Assembly: GCA_050300015.1 (NCBI GenBank)
Contig: JBNKWZ010000015.1
Span: 1 to 64,000, forward strand
Source: CAYZQH01 sp050300015
GTDB lineage: Bacteria; Pseudomonadota; Gammaproteobacteria; Pseudomonadales; Cellvibrionaceae
Length of the DNA stretch: 64,000 nucleotides
Reading direction: 5' to 3'
Of this stretch, positions 25,501-35,614 are shown piece by piece. The notes beneath the pieces are model-generated. The model saw only the letters and a program-made list of their open reading frames with translations. It did not search any database and had not been told where the DNA came from. A program made the position numbers and the translations under genes. The number at the start of each line of letters is the position of its first letter. Within the stretch, counting starts at the first letter, position 1.

Positions 25501-26576
25501 TGAATGCCTTAACAACATTGTTCCCTAACAAAAAAATTAAAAAGAAAACGTTGGTTTTAAGTGTGCTCTTTGCCCAGATGCTGCTATTCAGTATTTCGCC
25601 ATTAAATGCCTGGTCGAAAGAAGATCACGATCACGAGCATGAAGCATCAGAACAACATGCACCGCACCATGAAGATGGTGATCATGACGAGCACGAGGAC
25701 CATGTTGATCACGATGATGATGGACATGATCACGGTGCTCATGGAGAAGAAGACGAGCACGGGCACGGTGAGGAAAATACTAGCCGAATAGAAGATTCAA
25801 TGGCCAAACAAGTGGGTATCGTTACTTCTATGGCGAGTTCGCAGGAGCTTCATCAGACCATCACGGTATACGGCGCGATTGTTTCAGCACCTGAACAACT
25901 GAGCCATGTGCGTGCGCGTTTTGAGGGTATGGTTAAGTCAGTCAAGGTCACGCTTGGCGATCGTGTAAAAACGGGTGATGTATTGGCTGAAATTGAATCC
26001 AACGAAAGCCTGAAAACCTATGCCATCCGCTCGCCCATTGCCGGGAGAATCGTTCAGCGTCATGCCAATACCGGCGAAGTGACAAAAGATCAGGTTCTAT
26101 TTTCCGTCGCGAATTTTGACACTGTTTGGGCGGAACTGCGTGTTTATCCCGCGCAGCAGTCTTCCGTCACAGAAGGGCAAGCGGTTCACGTTTTAGCAAG
26201 TAATCACAGCGTGGAATCCACGGTGGACCATATTGTGCCGTCAATGGAATCCCCTTATCTGGTGGCGCGCGTCAAGTTGGCCAATAGCAAACACGCTTTA
26301 TCACCGGGCTTAATGATCGAAGCGCGCGTGGAAACCGGTCGCTTTTCGGTTCCTTTGGCGGTAGTAAAAGATGCGGTGCAAACGCTGGGGGGACGCCAGG
26401 GTGTATTTGTTAAGGCCGGTGATGAATATCGCTTTACGCCACTTGTATTAGGTAAAAGTGATGATCATTTCTATGAAGTTATCGATGGGCTTGAAGCGAA
26501 CAGCCAATATGTCAGTGAAAATAGCTATTTAATTAAAGCTGATATCGAAAAATCCGAAGCAGAACACGATCACTAA
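25500..26576 (+). CDS. czcB: CzcB-type periplasmic adaptor protein
   Basis: A 358-residue membrane-fusion protein. Signal or anchor segment, then a 60-residue His/Asp/Glu-rich stretch (about 40-95), then the lipoyl/biotinyl-like hairpin ARFEGMVKSVKVTLGDRVKTGDVLAEIES and the RSPIAGRIVQRHANTGEV strand pair, ending in beta-barrel and membrane-proximal domains. It ends with a His-containing tail (EAEHDH). It bridges CzcA and CzcC. The His-rich region probably gathers zinc or cadmium in the periplasm. Confidence 0.9.
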   Translation: MNALTTLFPNKKIKKKTLVLSVLFAQMLLFSISPLNAWSKEDHDHEHEASEQHAPHHEDGDHDEHEDHVDHDDDGHDHGAHGEEDEHGHGEENTSRIEDSMAKQVGIVTSMASSQELHQTITVYGAIVSAPEQLSHVRARFEGMVKSVKVTLGDRVKTGDVLAEIESNESLKTYAIRSPIAGRIVQRHANTGEVTKDQVLFSVANFDTVWAELRVYPAQQSSVTEGQAVHVLASNHSVESTVDHIVPSMESPYLVARVKLANSKHALSPGLMIEARVETGRFSVPLAVVKDAVQTLGGRQGVFVKAGDEYRFTPLVLGKSDDHFYEVIDGLEANSQYVSENSYLIKADIEKSEAEHDH

Positions 26577-26588
26577 TCGAGGCGCGCT

Positions 26589-29500
26589 ATGATTGATTCT
26601 ATTTTGCGCCTCGCGATCGAGCGGCGCTTACTGATTTTATGTTTTATTTTTCTCATCGTCGGTGTCGGTGTGTGGAGTTATCAAAAACTCCCCATTGATG
26701 CCGTTCCAGATATCACCAACGTTCAGGTACAAATTAATACAGCAGCACCGGGTTACTCACCACTGGAATCGGAGCAACGCATTACCTATCCCGTGGAAAC
26801 CGCATTAGCCGGCTTACCCAACCTTTCATACACACGCTCTCTTTCACGCTACGGTTTGTCGCAAGTGACGGTGGTGTTCGAGGAAGGTACAGACATTTAT
26901 TTTGCACGCAACCTGATAAACGCCAGGCTCGGCGCAATAAAAAGTGTCCTCCCGCCAGGGCTTGAGCCTGAGATGGGGCCTATCTCCACGGGCTTGGGTG
27001 AGATCTTTATGTACACAGTGCAGGCCGAACCCAACGCCAAAATGGCCACTGGTGAACCCTATACCGCGACCGCGTTACGAGAAATCCAGGACTGGATTAT
27101 CAAACCGCAGCTTGCGCAGGTGAAAGGTGTTATTGAGGTCAACAGTATTGGTGGATATAACAAGCAATACCACGTCATGCCGGATCCCGCAAAGTTACTG
27201 GTTTATAAGGTCAGTGTCGAAGATGTCGTACACGCACTACAAGCCAATAATGACAACCGCGGTGCGGGTTACATTGAACGCAACGGCCAACAACTGCTGG
27301 TGCGATCACCCGGGCAGCTTGGCACTGTTGAGGACATTGGCAATGTGATCATCACTGAACGCGATTCTGTTCCAATCACGGTGAAGGATGTTGCGGACAT
27401 CGGTATTGGCAAAGAACTGCGTACCGGTGCGGCGACACGCGATGGTGTGGAAACCGTTTTGGGTACCGCGATGATGTTGATCGGCGCTAATTCGCGTACG
27501 GTGGCTCAAGACGTGGCGAGCAAGCTCGATGATATTCAAGCCTCCTTACCCGAGGGCGTAGTCGCCGAAGCGGTATACGACCGCACCGCATTGGTTGATA
27601 AAGCGATTGCCACCGTTTCCAAAAACCTGATGGAAGGGGCACTTCTGGTCATCGTTGTGCTGTTTCTGCTATTAGGAAACTTTCGCGCGGCTTTAATTAC
27701 GGCAGCGGTCATTCCGTTAGCCATGTTGATGACCATTACTGGCATGGTGAAAACGGGGGTATCGGCGAATTTAATGAGCCTCGGCGCATTGGATTTTGGT
27801 TTGATCGTCGACGGTGCTGTCATTATTGTTGAAAACTGTGTTCGCCGCTTGGCCGAGAATCAACATAAAAACGGTCAACAAGATTTACGTGAACGATTAA
27901 GCACCGTTTTTGATGCAACGTCAGAAGTCATTCGCCCCAGCTTGTTTGGTGTAGCCATTATTACCATCGTTTACATTCCAATATTCAGCCTCACCGGGGT
28001 TGAAGGAAAAATGTTTCACCCGATGGCTGCAACGGTGGTCATGGCATTGCTTTCGGCCATGGTACTTTCGCTCACAATTGTTCCAGCTGCCGTTGCCGTG
28101 TTTATGAACGGCAAGATCAGTGAAAAGGAAAGTATTGTCATCACCAAGGCCAAATCGGCTTACCGCCCGTTACTTAAACTTGCGCTTAAATTCCGCTGGG
28201 CTGTGGTGAGTTTTGCTACCTTCTTAGTGGTGTTTTGTTTGTGGTTGGCGTCAACATTGGGGTCTGAATTTATTCCGCAACTGAACGAAGGCGACATTGC
28301 TTTGCACGCGATGCGTATTCCGGGCACGGGGCTTGAGCAAGCGGTGGAAATGCAGGAAATTCTTGAGAAAAGAATTAAAGCCTTTCCTGAGGTGGAAAAA
28401 GTCTTTGCCCGCATCGGTACTGCGGAAGTGGCGACCGACCCAATGCCACCCAATGTCGCAGATAACTTTGTGATACTCAAACCACGAAGCGATTGGCCAG
28501 ACACCTCCAAAACCAAGGATGAGCTTGTGGAAGAAATGGAACGCGCTCTGGAGGAGTTGCCAGGTAACAACTACGAGTTTACCCAACCGATTCAGATGCG
28601 CTTTAACGAATTAATTTCGGGTGTGCGCGCGGATCTGGGCATCAAGATATTTGGAGATGATCTGGATCAACTGGTATTGACGGCAAACGATGTGCTTAAG
28701 GTTGTTAATGGGATTGACGGCGCTGCGGATGCGCGCGTTGAGCAAGTCACCGGCTTGCCGACACTCTCTGTGATACCCAATCGCACTGCCTTAGGTCGCT
28801 ACGGATTAAATGTGGCTGAATTACAGGACTGGGTGTCGGCAGCAATTGGTGGAGAGTCCGCAGGAATTCTTTATGAGGGTGACCGACGCTTCGAACTGAT
28901 TGTACGCTTGCCGGAGACCACGCGACGTGACATCGACCGATTGAAGTTTCTACCGGTCCCGCTTAAGAACGGCGAGTACGTGCCGCTTGAAGAGGTGGCA
29001 ACGCTTGATATCTCCCCTGCCCCCGCGCAAATCAGTCGTGAAAACGGAAAGCGCCGTATCGTTGTTACCGCGAATGTGCGCGGTCGGGACTTGGGCAGCT
29101 TTGTAAAAGAAGTACAGGAAAGTATTCGTGAAAAAGCGGATATTCCACCCGGTTATTGGCTGGATTACGGCGGCACTTTTGAACAGCTGGAATCGGCTAG
29201 TCAGCGGCTGTCCATCGTTGTACCGCTAACGCTGTTGGTGATTTTGGGTATTCTGGTGATGGCGTTCTCTTCCGTCAAAGATGCCTTAATCATTTTCAGC
29301 GGTGTACCGCTCGCACTCACTGGCGGTGTGTTGTCCTTGTATTTACGTGATATGCCGATGTCCATATCAGCCGGCATCGGTTTTATTGCGCTTTCCGGGG
29401 TGGCCGTACTCAACGGCTTGGTCATGCTCGCTTTTATTCGTCAGCTCTGGCATGAAACCGGCCAATTTAACGAGTCGATTATTGAAGGCGCAATGATTCG

Positions 29501-29720
29501 TTTACGTCCGGTGTTGATGACGGCACTGGTCGCGAGCCTTGGCTTTGTGCCAATGGCATTAAACACCGGCACCGGAGCTGAAGTACAGCGACCGCTCGCC
29601 ACGGTTGTCATTGGAGGCATTATTTCCTCGACGATTCTGACTTTATTGGTGCTGCCGGTTTTGTATCAATGGGTTCATCGCCGAGAGGCAATACAACATA
29701 CTCTTCATCATCGGGAGTAA
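26589..29720 (+). CDS. czcA: CzcA-type heavy-metal RND transporter
   Basis: A 1043-residue inner-membrane RND pump of full length. Typical heavy-metal-efflux start IERRLLILCFIFLIVGVGVWSYQKLPIDAVPDITNVQVQ, and transmembrane helix 4 with DFGLIVDGAVIIVENCVRR. This DFG-x3-DG pattern fits the CzcA (Zn/Co/Cd) subgroup. GAGG lies 6 nt before the ATG and 12 nt separate it from czcB. Driven by proton-motive force, it moves metal from periplasm or cytoplasm through CzcC. Confidence 0.93.
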   Translation: MIDSILRLAIERRLLILCFIFLIVGVGVWSYQKLPIDAVPDITNVQVQINTAAPGYSPLESEQRITYPVETALAGLPNLSYTRSLSRYGLSQVTVVFEEGTDIYFARNLINARLGAIKSVLPPGLEPEMGPISTGLGEIFMYTVQAEPNAKMATGEPYTATALREIQDWIIKPQLAQVKGVIEVNSIGGYNKQYHVMPDPAKLLVYKVSVEDVVHALQANNDNRGAGYIERNGQQLLVRSPGQLGTVEDIGNVIITERDSVPITVKDVADIGIGKELRTGAATRDGVETVLGTAMMLIGANSRTVAQDVASKLDDIQASLPEGVVAEAVYDRTALVDKAIATVSKNLMEGALLVIVVLFLLLGNFRAALITAAVIPLAMLMTITGMVKTGVSANLMSLGALDFGLIVDGAVIIVENCVRRLAENQHKNGQQDLRERLSTVFDATSEVIRPSLFGVAIITIVYIPIFSLTGVEGKMFHPMAATVVMALLSAMVLSLTIVPAAVAVFMNGKISEKESIVITKAKSAYRPLLKLALKFRWAVVSFATFLVVFCLWLASTLGSEFIPQLNEGDIALHAMRIPGTGLEQAVEMQEILEKRIKAFPEVEKVFARIGTAEVATDPMPPNVADNFVILKPRSDWPDTSKTKDELVEEMERALEELPGNNYEFTQPIQMRFNELISGVRADLGIKIFGDDLDQLVLTANDVLKVVNGIDGAADARVEQVTGLPTLSVIPNRTALGRYGLNVAELQDWVSAAIGGESAGILYEGDRRFELIVRLPETTRRDIDRLKFLPVPLKNGEYVPLEEVATLDISPAPAQISRENGKRRIVVTANVRGRDLGSFVKEVQESIREKADIPPGYWLDYGGTFEQLESASQRLSIVVPLTLLVILGILVMAFSSVKDALIIFSGVPLALTGGVLSLYLRDMPMSISAGIGFIALSGVAVLNGLVMLAFIRQLWHETGQFNESIIEGAMIRLRPVLMTALVASLGFVPMALNTGTGAEVQRPLATVVIGGIISSTILTLLVLPVLYQWVHRREAIQHTLHHRE

Positions 29721-29794
29721 TGCCGTGACGATTGGCCCCGGTGTTTGCTGGGGCCATCTATCAAACAACTTATAATCATTGCACAGGAGAAACC

Positions 29795-30676
29795 ATGCAT
29801 TCTCACTCACATGACGACAACAGCAGTGCAAGAATCGGCTGGGCGTTTTTCCTCAACGTTGGTTTCACGATCATAGAATTTATCGGCGGCATACTGACCA
29901 ACAGCACCGCAATTATGGCCGATGCCGTCCACGATCTAGGAGATAGTTTATCAATTGGACTGGCCTGGGTATTGGCAAAACTTGGAAACAGGCCCGCCTC
30001 GCAAAATTTTTCCTACGGGTACAAGCGTCTTTCGTTATTAGGCTCATTGATTAACGGCATCGTTCTGATTGCTGGTTCAGCCTGGGTACTGCACCAATCC
30101 ATTCCTCGTTTATTCGATCCTGAAATGCCAGTGACAGAGGGCATGCTGGCACTGTCCATTTTCGGTATCGCGGTAAATGGTTTTGCCGCATTTAAGCTTA
30201 GCAAAGGAAAAACCCTGAACGAGAAAGTGCTCAATTGGCATCTGCTAGAGGATGTGTTGGGATGGGTCGCCGTTTTTATAGTATCGGTCGTACTTATGTT
30301 TGTGAAATGGCCAATTTTGGATCCTATATTAGCAATCGGGTTTACTCTGTTTATTTTGTTCAACGTCATACGCAATGTGGGCACCACCTTAAAACTCTTT
30401 TTACAAGGCGTGCCGGACAAAAATCTTGCGAGAAAAATTGAGCGAAAACTCAAAGATGTTCAGGAATTTCAGCGTTTCCACCATTTGCATTTATGGTCGC
30501 TGGACGGAGAACACCACGTGCTCACTGTCCATATTGAACTGGAAGCCGATGTTTCACTGGAAGACCAACGAAACTTAAAAAGGCGCTTATCGCAAGAACT
30601 TGCTGAGTTTGATTTAAGCCATACTACCGTGGAGTTTGAACTGTATAACGAGCCTTGCAGGGATCATTCGATTTGA
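29795..30676 (+). CDS. czcD: CzcD-type cation diffusion facilitator
   Basis: A 293-residue CDF protein. His-rich start MHSHSHDDN; six membrane segments with the site NSTAIMADAVHDLGDSLS (AD-x2-HD-x2-D); cytoplasmic C-terminal domain with HHLHLWSLDGEHHVLTVHIELE. The start is set by AGGAGA 6 nt upstream, dropping 21 residues of a longer frame. It antiports Zn2+, Cd2+ or Co2+ for protons from the cytoplasm and follows czcA by 74 nt, so it is likely the last gene of the czc operon. Confidence 0.9.
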   Translation: MHSHSHDDNSSARIGWAFFLNVGFTIIEFIGGILTNSTAIMADAVHDLGDSLSIGLAWVLAKLGNRPASQNFSYGYKRLSLLGSLINGIVLIAGSAWVLHQSIPRLFDPEMPVTEGMLALSIFGIAVNGFAAFKLSKGKTLNEKVLNWHLLEDVLGWVAVFIVSVVLMFVKWPILDPILAIGFTLFILFNVIRNVGTTLKLFLQGVPDKNLARKIERKLKDVQEFQRFHHLHLWSLDGEHHVLTVHIELEADVSLEDQRNLKRRLSQELAEFDLSHTTVEFELYNEPCRDHSI

Positions 30677-30718
30677 GCTCAACTGAAGTTAGGGGTGAAA
30701 TACGGCCGGTTCGACAGC

Positions 30719-30749
30719 TTGACTCTATACCAACTATAGACTTTACAAT
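30719..30749 (+). promoter_or_regulatory. MerR-type promoter/operator for pbrT
   Basis: -35 TTGACT (30719-30724), 19-bp spacer, -10 TACAAT (30744-30749). The spacer dyad CTCTATACC-AACTATAGAC shares CTATA...CTATAGA with the cadR-proximal operator at 22470. Its position also shows that translation of pbrT must begin downstream of about 30755. Confidence 0.8.
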
Positions 30750-30792
30750 TGAGAGCTATTCTCATCAAAGTTGCTGCACTCGAGGTTTTATC

Positions 30793-32706
30793 GTGTTCTT
30801 TCTTTCGTTCAAGCGTTACAACATTCGTCTGGTATCCGCTCTGATTCTTATTTTGTCAGGACTGCGCTGCTTGGCCGACACGTCAACCCCGGATTTCCGC
30901 CAGATGGCGCAACTTGCAGAGTACGTGGGCGTTGATTATCCGGAAGCGGTGGCCAATGGTGAAATTATTAATGAGGGGGAATATCAGGAAATGCTGGAGT
31001 TTTCCCGCATTCTGGTAACAGAGGCGCAACAAGCCAAAGCTACCACGATAATTTCCAGAGCCCAAAAATTGGAAGCGGCCATTCATGAAAAGCAGACGCC
31101 GGAAGTCATTCGACAATTGGGCAGAGAGTTGCGCAGTGAATTATTGATGCTCATGCCTGTATCATCTCAGCCCTCACAGCTCCTTCCAATCAGTGAGACT
31201 CATTCCCTGTTTCAAACACATTGTGCTGCCTGCCACGGAGCGATGGGCAAAGGCGATGGTGTTGCAAGCGCAGGACTCGAACCGCCGCCAACAGATTTTA
31301 CTGATCGAGAACGTGCAATGAATCGCTCAGTACTTGGCCTTTACGATGCGATTACCGACGGAATCAAGGAAACGGCCATGGTCTCTTACGATCAGCTCAG
31401 CGAAGAGCAGCGTTGGTCCCTCGCATTTTATGTAGGTGGTCTCGCATTTGAAGCAAACGCAGAAGAAGGAGTGAACGCTACCGACCTCTCCATTAAAGAG
31501 CTGATTAATCACAACCCGATACAGTTAGCGAACGGAGATTCTAATACGCTAAAGAGTGTCATTTACCTGCGCGCACAACCGAGTGCTCTTTTTACGGAGA
31601 AGCCATCGCCCTTGCAAATTGCTCGCGATCAACTGTTGGCCGCACGCGCTTCATACAACAAGGGAAACTATGAAGAATCCAATCGACTGGCCGTGAGTGC
31701 CTATCTCGACGGGTTTGAGCTGGTAGAAAACAGCCTGGATACACGAAACCCCGATCTCAGGAAAGACATCGAAGCCAATATGATGGCGCTGAGAAAACAA
31801 TTTCGGGAAAGTTCAAACCAGGAACAACTCAATACACTCCTCGATATTACTTTGGCCCAGCTGGAAACGGCAAAACGACAACTATCTGCAGACAGTCTTT
31901 CTAACGCTACGCTGTTCAGCGCAAGTTTAATTATTTTATTACGCGAAGGGTTGGAAGCCTTGCTTGTCACTCTGGCCCTTGTCTTGGTATTAATCCGCTC
32001 TGAACGACGCGACGCGCTTAAATTTGTCCACGCTGGCTGGATTACGGCGCTCATTGCCGGTGGGGTAACCTGGTGGGCGGCACGATCGCTCGTCAATATT
32101 AGCGGTGCCAGTAGAGAGGTAATGGAAGGTGTTGCCGCTTTAGCTGCGGCGTTGGTGCTATTTTATGTCGGCGTTTGGATGCACAGCAAATCCAATACCA
32201 TACAGTGGAAGGCGTACATTCAAAAACACGTTACTCAACGGTTAAAAACCGGAACATTGTGGGGAATAGCTACACTCGCATTTGTCGCCGTGTATCGAGA
32301 AGTTTTTGAAACCGTGTTGTTCTACGAAGCGCTACTGACCCAATCTTTACCAGCTCAAAACCCAACGATTATCGGGGGTTTCCTTGTTGGCTTACTCTGT
32401 TTAAGTATCATCGGATGGATAATGGTTCGTTACTCAATAAAGCTTCCTATTGGACGGTTCTTTTCCGTAACCACGTACCTTCTTGTTGGCTTGTCCTTCG
32501 TATTGATAGGAAAAGGGGTAATAGCTCTGCAGGAAGCGGCTTTCATTGACGCGTCCCCACTTCCGATATCATTTGAGGTTGACTGGATTGGCTTAAAATC
32601 CACATGGCAAAGCTTAATGGCCCAAATCACTATACTGGTGTTATTTTTGGTGTTCATGCTGGTTTCTAATCAACGACGAAAACCAGAAACCAGTTCAGAT
32701 TTTTAA
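30793..32706 (+). CDS. pbrT: Cytochrome c-FTR1 fusion, PbrT-type metal permease
   Basis: About 637 residues. Signal peptide, a helical periplasmic region, a class-I cytochrome c motif THCAACHGAMGKGDG, a second helical region, then an FTR1-type permease of about seven membrane segments with the acidic motifs LREGLEALLVTL and YREVFETVLFYEAL (REG/S-LE type). This architecture is that of PbrT-like lead/iron permeases. The GTG start lies downstream of the promoter with GAGG 7 nt upstream; the longer frame overlaps czcD and the operator. The probable role is Pb2+ (or Fe) uptake coupled to cytoplasmic detoxification. Confidence 0.85.
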   Translation: MFFLSFKRYNIRLVSALILILSGLRCLADTSTPDFRQMAQLAEYVGVDYPEAVANGEIINEGEYQEMLEFSRILVTEAQQAKATTIISRAQKLEAAIHEKQTPEVIRQLGRELRSELLMLMPVSSQPSQLLPISETHSLFQTHCAACHGAMGKGDGVASAGLEPPPTDFTDRERAMNRSVLGLYDAITDGIKETAMVSYDQLSEEQRWSLAFYVGGLAFEANAEEGVNATDLSIKELINHNPIQLANGDSNTLKSVIYLRAQPSALFTEKPSPLQIARDQLLAARASYNKGNYEESNRLAVSAYLDGFELVENSLDTRNPDLRKDIEANMMALRKQFRESSNQEQLNTLLDITLAQLETAKRQLSADSLSNATLFSASLIILLREGLEALLVTLALVLVLIRSERRDALKFVHAGWITALIAGGVTWWAARSLVNISGASREVMEGVAALAAALVLFYVGVWMHSKSNTIQWKAYIQKHVTQRLKTGTLWGIATLAFVAVYREVFETVLFYEALLTQSLPAQNPTIIGGFLVGLLCLSIIGWIMVRYSIKLPIGRFFSVTTYLLVGLSFVLIGKGVIALQEAAFIDASPLPISFEVDWIGLKSTWQSLMAQITILVLFLVFMLVSNQRRKPETSSDF

Positions 32707-32813
32707 ATCACTAATAATGCCTACTGTTTAATTTAGAGAGCAATCCCGTCTAGCGTATGCAGAGGTACACTTATTAAATATCTGTATCTCTACGTGCAAA
32801 ACATTTTAGATTA

Positions 32814-32843
32814 GAGTGATTATTTTGAAATTGATAATCACTC
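32814..32843. terminator. Bidirectional hairpin between convergent pbrT and copA
   Basis: GAGTGATTAT and ATAATCACTC form a perfect 10-bp stem around a 10-nt loop, between two convergent genes. The rest of 32707-32943 holds no gene I can support. Confidence 0.6.
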
Positions 32844-32943
32844 CTAAATTAAAGTTATCGAACATTTCAAACTTCAGCACCCGAAATAGTTTTGTCGCTT
32901 TCAAACGTCAAACCATTTTGATTTCTACTGTAAGTCAATTTGT

Positions 32944-35118
32944 TCATGTGATTTTGACAAGTCTGAGAAGCAATGCATTGAGCACAACACTCACACTACT
33001 AACAGCCATAATAGCTCCCGCCACCATCGGGTTAAGCAATCCAAAAGCAGCAAGCGGAATTCCAACCAGGTTGTAGATAAACGCCCAAAACAGATTCTGA
33101 CGAATTTTCTGTTGAGTTTTTTTAGCAATGGTAATAGCTTCAACAACCCTCAATGGATCACTTTGCATTAGAGTAATACCCGCAGTTTGCATCGCAACAT
33201 CGGTACCCGCCCCCATCGCTATGCCTACATGGGCCGTTGCTAATGCGGGAGTGTCATTAATGCCGTCTCCGACCATGGCCACTTTTTTACCCTCCAACTG
33301 AAATTGACTCACCACGTCGGCCTTGTGTTCTGGCATCACTTCCGCTCTAACAAAATCAATACCCAATTTAGCGGCGATAACGTCCGCACTGTCTTGTGTG
33401 TCGCCAGTGAGCAGACAGGTTTGTATCCCCAATTCGTGCAATCGACTGACGGCTTCAATTGCACTGGATTTAAGCGTATCCTGGAATTGCACAAGACCAC
33501 AAAGCTCAATCGTATTGGGTTTTATTTGTCTCGCGACCCACGAGAGCGTATTGCCTTTTATCGCAAATTCTTCGCTATAGTCTTCGAGTAAAGACGCTTC
33601 AATACCGACGTTTAACATCAAACGTTTATTGCCAAACCAGTAATTACCCTCTTCTAACTGACCGCGCATTCCAAGGCCTGGCAGGGTATGAATCAACTCG
33701 AAGCGCTCGGCGATAATGGATTCTTTTGTTGCATGATCGAGCAGTGCCTTTGCAAGTGGATGTTCGCTGCCCTGCTGCAGACCCTTTAAATAACCCAGCA
33801 ACTGTTTTCCTTCTCCAACAAATGCATCGATCTGTTCGACTCTGGGTTTACCCTCCGTCAAGGTGCCGGTTTTATCAAAAGCGACCACATCAACATGTTC
33901 TGTGGACTCCAAAATTTCAGCATCTTTAATAAGAATACCTCTTTTGGCAGCCAATCCCGTCCCTACCATAATGGCGGTTGGCGTCGCCAGACCCAGTGCA
34001 CAGGGACAAGCAATAACCAGCACGGCTACAGCACTGATAATCGCTTGCGTCCAATCGCCGGTAACAAAACCCCAAGTCAACAAAGTCACCAGTGCAATCA
34101 CTAAAACAACAGGCACAAAAACAGCGCTGATACGGTCGACTAATTTTTGCAAAGGGGATTTTTTTGCCTGTGCGGACTCCACTAAATGAATGATTTTTGC
34201 GAGTGTACTTTCCGCATTGCTGGATGTGACTTTTACAGTAAGCAAACCATCGATGTTAATTGAGCCGCCGATTACTTTATCGCCTTCCTGCTTTTCAACC
34301 GGTAGACTTTCACCGGTAATCAAAGCTTCATTGAGATAACCGTTACCAGAAAGGATAACACCATCGGCAGCCACCCTCTCCCCAGCTTTAATTAAAATAA
34401 TATTTTCAATTTGCAATGTGTTTGCGGGAACAATTTTCTCAATACCGTTTTCAATTAAATTAGCGTTTTCAGGCCGAAGATCTTGAAGAGCGCGAATGGC
34501 ATTGGTGGTTTGATTTTTGGCTCTGGCTTCCATCCATTTGCCTAGAATAACTAGCGTGATGATCACTGCGGATGATTCAAAATACAAATGTCCTGCATGA
34601 CCGATAAGAATGTTATAAATGGACAAGCCATAGGCCGCGGATGTACCAAGTGCGACCAGGCTATCCATATTGCCACTGCGCGCCTTTAACGCAGCGTAGG
34701 CACCACGATAAAAGCGGAAACCGAAGTAAAACTGCACAATAGAAGCCAACATTAATTGCAACCCAATTGGCAGTAACCAGTTAAAGCCGAACCATTCCCC
34801 TACCATTGGCAGCATCAAAGGGATGGTCAACATCCCTGACAAAATAAATAAACGACCACCTTGGTTTGTAGCGTTGACTGACGACGCGTCCTCCATAGCG
34901 ATTGCTTGATATCCAGCATTTTTGACCGCTGCATAAATAGTGTCTTGAGAGGTGTCAGCACCGACTTCAACTTTTCCAGTTTCCGTCGCAAAATTCACAC
35001 TGGCACTGCTCACCCCATCGGTTGCCAGCAGCGCCTTCTCAATACGTCTTACACAGGACGCACAGGACATCCCCTCGATTTTAAATTCAAAAGATTGATG
35101 GTCGGTTAAAGGTTTCAT
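32944..35118 (-). CDS. copA: Copper-exporting P1B-type ATPase CopA
   Basis: A 724-residue P1B-1 ATPase. One N-terminal HMA domain with GMSCASCVRRIEKAL, membrane motif ACPCALGLATP, phosphorylation site DKTGTLTEGKP, SEHPLAKAL and GDGINDTPALA. AAGGAG precedes the ATG. It pumps Cu+ (or Ag+) from the cytoplasm. The promoter upstream has the CueR geometry, and a copZ-like chaperone and cueR lie just beyond on the other side. Confidence 0.95.
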   Translation of the reverse strand: MKPLTDHQSFEFKIEGMSCASCVRRIEKALLATDGVSSASVNFATETGKVEVGADTSQDTIYAAVKNAGYQAIAMEDASSVNATNQGGRLFILSGMLTIPLMLPMVGEWFGFNWLLPIGLQLMLASIVQFYFGFRFYRGAYAALKARSGNMDSLVALGTSAAYGLSIYNILIGHAGHLYFESSAVIITLVILGKWMEARAKNQTTNAIRALQDLRPENANLIENGIEKIVPANTLQIENIILIKAGERVAADGVILSGNGYLNEALITGESLPVEKQEGDKVIGGSINIDGLLTVKVTSSNAESTLAKIIHLVESAQAKKSPLQKLVDRISAVFVPVVLVIALVTLLTWGFVTGDWTQAIISAVAVLVIACPCALGLATPTAIMVGTGLAAKRGILIKDAEILESTEHVDVVAFDKTGTLTEGKPRVEQIDAFVGEGKQLLGYLKGLQQGSEHPLAKALLDHATKESIIAERFELIHTLPGLGMRGQLEEGNYWFGNKRLMLNVGIEASLLEDYSEEFAIKGNTLSWVARQIKPNTIELCGLVQFQDTLKSSAIEAVSRLHELGIQTCLLTGDTQDSADVIAAKLGIDFVRAEVMPEHKADVVSQFQLEGKKVAMVGDGINDTPALATAHVGIAMGAGTDVAMQTAGITLMQSDPLRVVEAITIAKKTQQKIRQNLFWAFIYNLVGIPLAAFGLLNPMVAGAIMAVSSVSVVLNALLLRLVKIT

Positions 35119-35144
35119 CGCAAGTTCTCCTTAGGATTTATTGC

Positions 35145-35175
35145 AGCTTAATCCTTGCCATCGTGGGAAAGTCAA
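35145..35175 (-). promoter_or_regulatory. CueR-type promoter of copA
   Basis: On the minus strand: -35 TTGACT, a 19-bp spacer beginning TTCCCACGATGGCAAGG, -10-like TAAGCT. The CTTTCCC...GGCAAGG dyad matches the CueR operator style. Confidence 0.8.
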
Positions 35176-35245
35176 CAAGTGAGTATGGCTAAAAACCCGC
35201 AAACTAACATCGCATGAGATACGGAAATTTTTTGATGAATTAGTC

Positions 35246-35276
35246 TTGACCTTACCACAATGGGAGACATCAAACT
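35246..35276 (+). promoter_or_regulatory. CueR-type promoter of copZ
   Basis: -35 TTGACC, 19-bp spacer TTACCACAATGGGAGACAT, then CAAACT at the -10 place. The dyad ACCTTACC...GGGAGAC resembles the cueR and copA operators nearby, though the -10 is weak. Confidence 0.65.
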
Positions 35277-35323
35277 GAAAGCATCCCATCCGGGATTGCA
35301 AAGAATTTAACGAGGTTTACCTT

Positions 35324-35569
35324 ATGATTACCTTTAATGTTCCCGATATGACCTGTGGTCATTGTGAAAAAGTGATAACCAAAGCGGTTAAAGAAACAGA
35401 TGGCAATGCAAAAATCCATTTTGATATGAAAGCGAAAACGGTGGCGATTGATTCGTCTTTTCCTTCACGACTTTTACAGCAAGCAATTGAAGCAACGGGC
35501 TATGAAGTCACCGTTGAAGGAAGTAACGATAAAAACAGCAGCAGCTGCTGTGGACATTGCAGTATTTGA
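35324..35569 (+). CDS. copZ: CopZ-like copper chaperone (HMA domain)
   Basis: An 81-residue single HMA domain with the metal-binding loop DMTCGHCEKVITKAVKE and an extra C-terminal cluster SSSCCGHCSI. GAGG 8 nt before the ATG. It is likely to carry Cu+ to CopA and to CueR. Its own CueR-type promoter lies immediately upstream, divergent from that of copA. The C-terminal CCGHC extension is unusual for CopZ and may be a second metal site. Confidence 0.85.
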   Translation: MITFNVPDMTCGHCEKVITKAVKETDGNAKIHFDMKAKTVAIDSSFPSRLLQQAIEATGYEVTVEGSNDKNSSSCCGHCSI

Positions 35570-35614
35570 TACGTCATACAGGGTTGCCTGGGCAACCCTG
35601 ACTTTACACGCTTT

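Noticed and set aside
30655..30792. Longer pbrT start inside czcD
   Set aside because: That start lies upstream of the MerR-type promoter and would add 46 residues before the signal peptide.
32814..32843. Fur box between pbrT and copA
   Set aside because: GATAATCA is only part of a Fur site and the stem lies between convergent genes, so a terminator is simpler.
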